Positions 56,515 to 64,000 of a stretch of DNA of 64,000 bases are shown piece after piece. The DNA comes from Artemia franciscana (taxonomy: Eukaryota; Arthropoda; Branchiopoda; Anostraca; Artemiidae), in NCBI RefSeq assembly GCF_032884065.1, contig NC_088879.1, positions 20,260,038-20,324,037 on the forward strand, given 5' to 3'. Below the pieces are notes generated by a model. That model was not told the DNA's origin, did no database searches, and worked only from the letters and a program-made list of their open reading frames with translations. The first letter of the stretch is position 1; each line of letters begins with the position of its first letter. Made by a program: the position numbers and the translations under genes.

Positions 56515-56720
56515 ACTACTGCTACTACTAACACCTCACTGAAGCACCAAGCCGCGTGAGGCCAACACAGCTACGCATGCTTCACCTCCATCCCAATCTA
56601 TTCAAAGCCTCGCTCTTTACACCCTCCCAAGCTCCTATTTCCCTTAAATCTTTCCTTATGACACTTACCGATCCCATTCAGGGATGACCCGATTTTCGTT
56701 TGGTCTTAAATGGTTAGCTA
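56515..56720 (-). mobile_element. LINE 3' end, minus strand
   Basis: On the minus strand: GGAAAGATTTAAGGGAAAT, GCTTTGAATAGATTGGGATG, CACGCGGCTTGGTGCTTCAG and a TAGTAG-type tail. It is the best kept of the three 3' ends of this LINE family in the window. Confidence 0.8.
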
Positions 56721-57383
56721 AAAGAACGATATTTGGCAATTATTTACTCTTGATACTTAATTTAAATATATTTACTAACTTACTTATTTACTATGATATT
56801 TACCTAGATACTTACTTTAAATACGATCATATTCTAGATAGATGTTGAAGCAAGTTCGATGGCAAAAGCGTTTCTAATTTGTCCAAAACATAATAAACAG
56901 AAGCCGAGATAAAATTTACAGCCTAAAACATAAATAAAGTTGTTAAATTCTATTCAGTTAATATATTACGAATTCAATATTCATCTCCTCATTCTATGAA
57001 TAAGCCTTGGATAAGCTGAATACTCCATGAATTAGCTTTTGACAAATACAACAGCAATAACCACACTGGATACAATTAGTAATTTTTGACATCATTATCA
57101 AGTAGTTAAATATATTTTTTTTACAAATTGGTGTTTTTTAGGCCTAAACTCTGAAAAATTTCTATTCGGAATCATTGCTCAATTTTTGAAGGTATGGTTA
57201 CCAGGTAAATATTTAATACTAGCTGTTGGTGTGGCGCTTCACACCAACACCTAGTTGGTGGGGGCGCTTCGCGAGCCCTCCAAGCCCCCCCCCCGCGCAC
57301 GTAAGTCGTTACGCGCCATATTAGTTACGCGCCATTGTAGTTGTGTCCCTGTGTCCCACCTGTGAATATAGATAGATATATAT

Positions 57384-57586
57384 ATGTTTTAACTACGTAA
57401 AACTTGCGAATATACAACATTCTTCGCTGTCCCATTGTCTGTGCATATAAATAGATTGTCAGGTTTACTGACTCTTGAACATGCAACATATAATTGTCCA
57501 TGGGAAAAACAATCCGTATTCAGATCTATACCGCATTTTTCTAATGATTGCCCTTGAGCTTTGTTGATGGTGATTGCTAATCGAAT
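57384..57586 (-). pseudogene. Helitron helicase C-terminus remnant, copy 2
   Basis: Minus strand reads AITINKAQGQSLEKCGID, then FSHGQ-like and YVACSRV text, KPDNLFI and NVVYSQVL. It is more intact than copy 1, with no stop after QSLE. Confidence 0.85.
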
Positions 57587-57680
57587 ATTGCCTGTGTCCC
57601 CGTCGTCATTTAGATATCCCCCCTGTGCCCCCCGGCGTACCTGTTGTAGTTGTGTCCCTGTGTCCCGGTCCCCGGTCGCC

Positions 57681-58050
57681 GCAAGCCTGTTTTCACGTTG
57701 CTCTTGTGATTCCTCGGCACGCTTTCTTTTGGCATTATCTCTTTGAGCCGCAAGCCTGTTTTCACGTTGCTCTTGTGATTCCTCGGCACGATTTTTTTTT
57801 TTGTAATTTCTCTTTGAGCCGCAAGCCTGTTTTCACATTGTTCTTGTGATTCCTCGGCACGCTTTCTTTTAGCATTATTTCTTTGAGCTGTAAGCTTGTT
57901 TTCACGTTGCTCTTGTGATTCCTCGGCACGCTTTCTTTTGTTACTTTCTCTTTTAGCCGCAACCCTGTTTTTACGTTGCTCTTGTTTGGCATTATCTCTT
58001 TGAGCTGCAAGCCTGTTTGATTCCTCGGCACGATTTGATTCCTCGGCTGT
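57681..58050 (-). repeat. 69-bp (23-codon) repeats of a Helitron protein, about 5 copies
   Basis: Unit starts near 57681, 57750, 57821, 57890 and 57959 (69, 71, 69, 69), then a short 48-bp unit. On the minus strand each codes AQRDNAKRKRAEESQEQREN-like text, charged and likely helical. One unit has a T-run that shifts frame. Confidence 0.85.
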
Positions 58051-58117
58051 TTTTTTTTGCCATTGTAGGATTTATACTAAATATTCTCTTTGAATCGAAA
58101 GGCTTATATACGTATAA

Positions 58118-58311
58118 TGACGTCATATGCAAAGCCTTATATACTTATAATGACGTCATAATGCTAAATCCTTATAATGACGTCAGTCGACAAACAACTT
58201 ATTTTTTTGGCATTATCTCTTTGAGCCGCAAGCCTGTTTGATTCCTCGGCACGATTTAATTCCTCAGTTACATACATGACGTCATAATACTCAATCCTTA
58301 TAATGACGTCA
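58118..58311. promoter_or_regulatory. Cluster of five TGACGTCA palindromes at the Helitron 5' end
   Basis: Perfect TGACGTCA at 58118, 58151, 58178, 58277 and 58304. The octamer is the consensus CRE/ATF site. Copy 1 has one perfect (32830) and three partial sites in the same subterminal position. Function is inferred only. Confidence 0.5.
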
Positions 58312-58343
58312 GTCGAAAAACAACTTATTTTTATATATATAGA

Positions 58344-59599
58344 TGTGATGAAAAGAAGGTCTGTCATTGACATTTCTTTAAAATTAAACATTCAAAATAT
58401 GAAAGTACCTTTATAATCGTTTCCTGAAAAACGAAAACGGATCAGAAGAAATATGACAAATCAAGGGAATTAGACTACCTTAGGTTTTCTTCATTCTGTC
58501 TAAACTTTTTCTTAGATAATTTCCATCTTGTCTCGCTTAGAGATAGCATAAATAGAAAAAAAATGAGGCATACCAGCAATTGCATAATGTAACTGCTTCA
58601 TGGGTATCACAGTTGTTTTTATGCATGTAGGACAGGGTTGCATTATTTTATCACACTAGCATAGGGAGGAATAAAGGGAGAGAAACTAAAATCGAGGAAC
58701 TAGGACTTCATTCACTCAATGATAACTATTAAACTTGTATAATTACACAAAAATGCATAAAATAAGACATAAGCTTTTTTGACAGTTTCCGTCTCTCTTT
58801 CTAAAGAAAGACTCAACATTCAACTGGAATCTAAAATACAGCGCCTCTTTTTTGGCTCTACTATGCGAAATTTTTCGGGAAAAAACAAAAAAATATTTTT
58901 TAACAACAACGAGGAAACAGTAAACAAAATGCACCAAGACTGTCGAAAAAAATAACACAAATTTTCATATTTCGGCAGAAATGGTCTTAATCACACACCA
59001 GTCACATTTTTTCAGGGCTCTTAGATTTGAAATGTACTTTTCGCCAAGATTACAAACTTTTCAGGTTGTTTGCTGCTTTTTCTAAAATTACACAAGTTCT
59101 GTTCTGTTAAAGACTCCTGATGTGCAAATGTAAAAATTGACAAATTTTATATAATTAGAATTAGAATTAAAAATACATTCTCTAAATTTAGCTATTAATA
59201 AATAGCGCAATGAATTAATGCTTGTTGCTTAACGGATATATGCAATTGTTGCAATCAAAATTGCATTCACTCTTTACTTATCTTTGACTATCATGAACGG
59301 TTTTACATAATAAGTTTGTAAAAATATGGAGTCTCAACAGTGGAAATTTGTTAGGTTATTAGTAAGGTTTAGGGTACCTGTGAAACGTACAATTTATGGC
59401 AAGACTACAGGAGAAGATAGTTATACCATCGGATTCATTAATTTCAGATCTATTCATTCACCCAGCCAGAATTATGGTATTAATTGGACTTTTTTTTAGA
59501 GAATGATCTGAACTTGTCTTATTTTTTCCTATTTTACAATGTTTTTTTTCAAAAAGAAAAAAAGGTTGATGGATAAAACTAGATACCATTCATTTTGCC
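58344..59599. other. Intergenic stretch, nothing recognised
   Basis: AT-rich; no gene, RNA or repeat recognised. Confidence 0.45.
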
Positions 59600-59950
59600 C
59601 ACACTTTCATCTAGGATGCTTAAATCATCAGCACAATCTGAGTCTAGGAGAGCCATTTGATTCCGTGGTTTCCCATTGACTTTCCTGTGCTCCTTAAGGC
59701 AAAGTCCATCAAAATGATCCATATAAAGGGGGATAGAACACAACCCTGCTTAACTCCTGATTTAATACAAAACCAGTTGCTAACCTCATTTCCTACCTTA
59801 ACCGCAGCAGTATTATTCTCGTACATAGCACTAATCACTTTAATGTATTTGTCTGGTATACCATATAAGGATAAGACCTTTGTTAACGCTCTTCTATCAA
59901 CAAAATCGAAAGCTTGCTCATAATCGATAAAACCGAGGACCAAAGGCGTT
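59600..59950 (-). pseudogene. LINE RT fragment, minus strand
   Basis: Minus strand reads TPLVLGFIDYEQAFDFVDRR, LYGIPDKYIKVISAMYENNT, IKSGVKQGCVLSPF and then LDSDCADDLSILDE. CADD stands where YADD or FADD is expected. It stops abruptly where the family A element begins at 59951. It belongs to the LINE family of 18271-20060 (shared IILMDF.LRST). Confidence 0.88.
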
Positions 59951-61616
59951 TCAAACAGTTCATGGTAACGAACTGTAGTAAGGAGCGACCCGGCTCAATA
60001 GTAAACGAAACTCTAAAAAACGGAATTTTGATACTAAAAGATACATCAAAAGAATTGGATTTTCATGCTGATTTTAAATATATAAGTTTAATCAAATTTA
60101 GTCTTTGTGATCAAAAGTTACCAGCCTGAGAAAATTTGCCTTATTTTGGAAAATGGGGGGAAAGACCCCCCAAAGTCATAGAATCGCATTCAGCGTATCA
60201 GAGAACCCTTATGCAAAAATTTCAAGCTCCTATCTACAAAAATGTGGAATTTCGTATTTTTTGCCAGAAGACAGATCATGGATGCGTGTTTATTTGTTTT
60301 TTTTCCCAGGGGTCATCGTATCGACCAAGTGGTCCTAGAATGTCGCAAGATGGCTCATTCTAACGGGAATGAAAAATTCTAGTGCCCTTTTTAAGTGACC
60401 AAAAAAATGGAGGGCATCTAGGGCCCCTCCCACGCTCATTTTTTACCCAAAGTCAACGGATCAAAATTTTGAGATAGCCATTTTGTTCAGCATAGTCAAA
60501 AACCATAATAACTATGTCTTTGTGGATGACTTACTCCCCCAGTGTCCCCGAGGGAGGGGCTGCAAGTTACAAACTTTGACCATTGTTTACATACAGTAAT
60601 GGTTATTGGGAAATGTACAGACGGTTTATGGGGGATTTTTTTTTGGTTTGGGTGGGGGGGGGGGTTGAGGGGAGGGGGCTATATGGGAGGATCTTTCCTT
60701 GGAGGAATATGCCATGGGGGAATAGAAATTCAATGAAAAGGGCGCAGAATTTTCTAGCATTACTAATAAAAAACAATGAAAAAATAAACATGAAAAAGTT
60801 TTTTTCAATTGAAAGTAAGGAGTAGCATTAAAACCTAAACCTAAAAGAGATTATTACGCATATGACGGTTTCTTCTCCTCCTAAATACCTCGCTCTTTAT
60901 GCTAAAGTATCTTTAGCAATTTCAACTATTTATTCTACGGCCTTTCTGATTCAGGGGTCATTCTTAAAGAATTGGGACTTAAGCTTTAGTGTAAAGAGCG
61001 AGGTATTAACGAGGGGAAAACCCCCTCATTTACATAATAAAAATATAAGAATATAGAATCAATTTAATTCTTAATTTACGTATATTTTTAATAATAAAAA
61101 CGTTTGTTAAAAATTAAAAGTTCTAGTTGCCTTTTTAAGTAACCGAAAAATTGGAAGTCAACTAGGCCTCCTTCCCCAACCCTTATTTCTCAAAATCATC
61201 TGATTAAACCTAAGAGAAAGCCATTTAGCCAAAAAAAAAATTAATATGCAAATTTAATTCTAATAGTTTATGTGCGGAGAGCCAAAATCAAACATGTATT
61301 AATTCAAAAACGTTCAGAAATTAAATTTAGAAAACCCAGTTTTTTTAAATGAAAGTAAGGAGCAAAATTAATACTTAAAACGAACAGAAATTACTCTGTA
61401 TATGCAAGGGGCTTTTCCTCCTCAACGCCCCGCTCTTTACGCTAAAGTTACTTACTGTTTTAAAAATAGAGTTAAGAGAAAGTGTCAAACTTTAGCGTAA
61501 AGAGCGAGGCATTGAGGAGGAAAAGCCCCTTACATATACGGAGTAATTTCTGTTCGTTTTAAGTTTTAATGTTGCTCCTTACTTTCATTTAAAAAACTTT
61601 TTTTTTTTTTATTTAA
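59951..61616 (+). mobile_element. Complete family A element (1666 bp)
   Basis: Starts TCAAACAGTTCATGGTAACG and AACTGTAGTAAGGAGCGACC; ends ACTTTCATTT ... ATTTAA, like the copy at 16730-18270. Order inside: ATTTGCCTTATTTTGG, GTGGAATTTCGTATTTTTTG, ATCGTATCGACCAAGTGG, one 210-bp-type unit, AAGTTACAAACTTTGACCAT, a G-rich stretch, an inner stem around CTCGCTCTTTATGCTAAAG, then the tail palindrome. No protein frame of note. Confidence 0.75.
61345..61597. repeat. Tail palindrome of family A, ~105-bp arms, 38-bp centre
   Basis: Left arm starts AAATGAAAGTAAGGAGC and ends CGCTAAAGTT (61449). The right arm runs from AACTTTAGCG (61488) to GCTCCTTACTTTCATTT. Only a few mismatches separate the arms. The left arm alone is what remains at 311-410. 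Confidence 0.9.
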
Positions 61617-61675
61617 TCACAACTAAGGCACATCCTAAATTATTAGCCTAAGAGTAAAAATTTGGTCGACACATC

Positions 61676-61918
61676 CTAATAGCTATTTCGAGGAATTAAA
61701 AGTAAGAAATGCCCTGTGCAAGAATAGAGATAAACAATATACTGTCCGAACAATCCTCCTGTTTTTGCGTGTTTTCTAATTTTGTCCTCCCCCCACCCGC
61801 TCTTTGAAACAAAATAATGGGTAAGCGCATTTAGCCACTTAACTTTTTTTTCGGATTTAGGTAAATCGTCAGGCCATTGCTCAACGTTTACTACGAATTT
61901 ATATAGAAAAGCGCTCAA
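61676..61918 (-). CDS. ST7: ST7 probable last exon
   Basis: Acceptor TTTTCAAAATAG at 61919-61920 joins at phase 0 to GHVAKT. The first ~18 residues ([18 protein letters not shown]) resemble the family's tail in hydrophobic pattern. The remaining ~60 residues are not recognised. An earlier splice or another exon further left cannot be excluded. Confidence 0.55.
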   Translation of the reverse strand: MSAFLYKFVVNVEQWPDDLPKSEKKVKWLNALTHYFVSKSGWGEDKIRKHAKTGGLFGQYIVYLYSCTGHFLLLIPRNSY

Positions 61919-62278
61919 CTATTTTGAAAACTCATTGTATAAAATATTGATTTGATAACAGTAACAATGACGACATTGTCCATGGTAGATACAAAAAAGT
62001 GGGCCTGTCCGGGATTTGAACCCGGGACCTCCTGCACCCAAAGCAGGAATCATACCCCTAGACCAACAGGCCAGTAATAAAATTAAGCTGGAAATAACTA
62101 TATGAAGAAAAATAAAAAGCAAACCAACCGAAACCTACAGTTTTAGCAACATGTCCCATCGGTTCAGGATAGTGGTGGGTTAAAAGGGCCAGTAGAGCAG
62201 TAAGGCTGCATAATCCAGCTGTAAATAGTATGAAGAAAGGCAGTTCTTTTTTTGGATAAACACTGACCTCGTGAAAAG
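61676..62278 (-). CDS. ST7: ST7 (suppressor of tumorigenicity 7 family), 3' exons
   Basis: Two minus-strand exons: 62278-62139 and 61918-61676. The first codes [18 protein letters not shown] and [20 protein letters not shown] and ends MGHVAKT. It is nearly identical to the segment just before the C-terminus of vertebrate ST7/ST7L and contains a hydrophobic membrane segment. Acceptor TTTTTTTCAG and donor GTAGGT are good. The exon opens with two bases of a split codon, so earlier exons lie beyond 64000. The second exon is in phase and reads [15 protein letters not shown], comparable in position to the ST7 end, then runs 80 codons to a stop, longer than in vertebrates. ST7 is a multi-pass membrane protein; a role in LDL-receptor-related trafficking and extracellular-matrix gene control has been proposed. 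It converges on Wnt2. Confidence 0.88.
62001..62072 (-). tRNA. tRNA-Pro (anticodon TGG)
   Basis: The minus strand folds as a full tRNA: acceptor stem GGCCTGT/ACAGGCC with discriminator C, D arm GGTCTAGGGGTATGATT, anticodon arm CCTGC-TTTGGGT-GCAGG, and T arm CCCGGGTTCAAATCCCGG (B box GGTTCAAATCC). A run of six T follows it on the minus strand, a pol III terminator. It lies in the last ST7 intron on the same strand. Confidence 0.96.
62139..62278 (-). CDS. ST7: ST7 penultimate exon
   Basis: 140 bases: two bases of a split codon plus 46 codons ending GHVAKT at phase 0. Family identity is clear from [20 protein letters not shown] alone. Overlooked by simple ORF lists because it lacks a start codon and a stop. 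Confidence 0.92.
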
Positions 62279-62539
62279 CTGAAAAAAATTAGAGCATTAT
62301 TGATGATGAATAATATTGATGGCTGGATTTAGAAAACAATACGTGATTCAAGAAAACAAGCAACAGAGAAAATTCAGAAAGAACATATTTACTCGTCCTT
62401 TGTGTCTTTCCTATATTAACGAACATAATTCGAAATCTATAAATTCCTTTGACACAGAAACAGTTTATGTGCTAATTAACAAGAAGTGTGAGATTTTCCC
62501 AAAATAGTTCAGTTGTTCGTATTCGAGTAATTCCGAAAG

Positions 62540-62905
62540 AAAACGATCACACATGGGGTTTTTAAAGGCCAAATGAAAATACTGAAGAAAGCGAATATTT
62601 CGAGAGAACAGCCGCCTCTCTTTTTCAGCGCGAACAAAATATGATCAAGGAAAAGGCAAAAAACAAACGCGGAAAGTACAACAAAACCAATAAAAAAAAA
62701 AAAAAAAAAATTAAATAAAATCCAATAAAAGACCAAAAATTGAAATAGTTAAAATCATATACCTAACACAATAAAGTGTGTTATTCGCCAATGGCACGAT
62801 TTGCACAAACCATCGACGGATACTAACGAACGAAAGAAGCTTTCTGTGTTTTCTTCAGTATTTTCATTTGGCCTTCGAAAACCCCATGTTTGACCCTTTT
62901 CTTTC
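62540..62905. mobile_element. Inverted repeat pair, ~70-bp arms, possible MITE
   Basis: CATGGGGTTTTTAAAGGCCAAATGAAAATACTGAAGAAA (split here: 62553 onward, key parts CATGGGGTTT and CAAATGAAAATACTGAAGAA) has its reverse complement at about 62850-62895, with flanking AAAGAAAA matched too. The ~250-bp centre has an A-run and no gene. It lies in an ST7 intron. Confidence 0.65.
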
Positions 62906-64000
62906 TTTAAGTTATGGCAGGCCAATGTGGTTTAAGAAATTATCTTTGAGTAATTCCGAACTCCTTGAGACTAAACACAAACAACATAACAGACAATGCT
63001 GTTTTCAACCAAGTTGTTTGTTGTCCGCCTTTGCTATTTTAGCTTCAATTTCAACCCCATTTTTTTTTACTTTCAGAAGAAGCTACAAATGTCATCACAC
63101 CTCCTAGAATTAACACAATAGAAGCATATCAATTAGAAAGTTGCACAAAAAAATTACAAAAACTTTTTAATGAAAAATAAATAACAATATTGAGACCCAG
63201 AAAGAGTAGAATCAAAGTCAAACTTCTCGGGCAGCCACCCCCCTAAAACCCCATTAGAGACTAGAGTGTCATTTATGCTTTACTGACGACGATATCTGTT
63301 TTTTTCCTAACATTAAAAGAAAACTAAATAATAATTAAGTTTATAGGAAAAAGCCTATAAAATTGAGGAATAAATCCATTTGTGACAATCAATACAAATC
63401 ACTCTTTTAAAAGGACAAATTGAAGGCTAAAAACTTTGATAACATCAATAGGCTATTTCTAAAGATTTTTTTTAGAATTCAATACACGCAATGGTTAGAG
63501 AGGGTGGCAACCCAACTCTTATGTGTGGCAATTTCCATTATTTTAATTTTGATATAATAAATTTTAATTTCTGTTTGCCTTTATTTTTTATTAGTTTTAG
63601 ATTTTATTATCACACTTTAGTTGTATGGGAAAACTCTATTTTTGAAATGATGTTTTAATTTTAATTAAAATAAAGACAAGACTGTCGGAAGTAAGTAGCA
63701 GCTATATTGCTATAGGTACTGTTAATATATAAGCCAATGAGCAAAGCCGAACTAGGATTAAATTTAATTTTGCATAAGACCCTAAAATACGGTAAAACAT
63801 GCCGAATATTCAAAGAAGGGATTAGATGCGTTTTTACGAGACAATCTACAATATCCATCCTGACTGGATTTATTACAGAAAAGGACAGGTTCATCAATCC
63901 AATCCAGATTGAAGAGCATCAATCCGACAGGAGCCAACTGAAAAATGGCTTTAGATAGGAAGAATTACACAAGTTTTGAAAATTTTGCCTCATATTGTTA
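62906..64000. other. ST7 intron sequence, nothing recognised
   Basis: No further ST7 exon was found on the minus strand. The open frame at 63737-63958 (plus) has good composition but matches nothing I know and ends in no recognisable motif. Confidence 0.4.

Larger units (their letters stand above)
57219..58343 (-). mobile_element. Helitron copy 2 (non-autonomous, 1125 bp)
   Basis: Minus-strand start A|TCTATATATATAAAAATAAG at 58343. The end is a GTTGGTGTG-type hairpin followed by AGCTAG|T at 57219. It shares with copy 1 the helicase remnant (57384-57586) and the CCCCGTCGTCATTTA-type minisatellite. It differs in carrying 69-bp coding repeats (57681-58050) and several TGACGTCA boxes near its 5' end. 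It lies between Wnt2 and ST7. Confidence 0.9.

Overview
The window comes from an animal nuclear genome, most likely an arthropod. It is AT-rich, has small exons in long introns, and is crowded with transposable-element debris: LINEs, Helitrons, hAT relics, SINEs and fold-back elements. A non-insect arthropod such as a branchiopod crustacean is my best guess, because the central gene is a true Wnt2-class gene. The species cannot be fixed from the sequence.

Three protein-coding genes are supported. (1) 4030-5818, plus strand: the last two exons of a gene ending in a PDZ domain like the C-terminal one of pro-interleukin-16/PDZD2; its 5' part lies off the left edge. (2) 27634-46689, plus strand: a complete eight-exon Wnt gene of 437 codons, rebuilt here from splice sites and phases. 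It has a signal peptide, 24 cysteines, the acylated-serine motif, and Wnt2-like diagnostic stretches. Its unusual feature is an 81-residue tail after the normal Wnt end, encoded partly by a separate last exon. (3) 61676-62278, minus strand: the 3' exons of ST7, recognised from a nearly invariant membrane-proximal exon. The rest lies off the right edge. A tRNA-Pro(TGG) gene sits in the last ST7 intron. Wnt2 and ST7 face each other tail to tail, as WNT2 and ST7 do in human 7q31, which suggests old conserved linkage.

The rest is repeats. 1-452: tail of a ~1.6 kb element (called family A here). 1530-3340: an element with ~300-390 bp terminal inverted repeats around a ~150-bp minisatellite. 5100-5560: duplications in the PDZ-gene intron. 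7098-7343: a fold-back element. 9178-12990: family A head, then 210/425-bp dimeric tandem repeats and a shared tail. 15365-20060: family A pieces and a LINE split by a complete family A insertion. 20450-22760: a decayed minus-strand LINE. 24252-24582: a SINE. 24880-26060: a ~69-bp satellite with higher-order structure. Inside Wnt2 introns: a LINE 3' end, a 1.6 kb Helitron, a SINE, a hAT MITE, a long AT microsatellite and a hAT transposase relic. 51080-54370: a second, longer 425-bp array. 57219-58343: a second Helitron. 59600-61616: LINE RT remnant and a complete family A copy.

The best candidates for something undescribed are the family A element (hairpin at a TC start, palindromic tail, no target-site duplication, insertion that cleanly splits a LINE reading frame) and the Wnt2 C-terminal extension. 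No host defence, viral or toxin system was seen.
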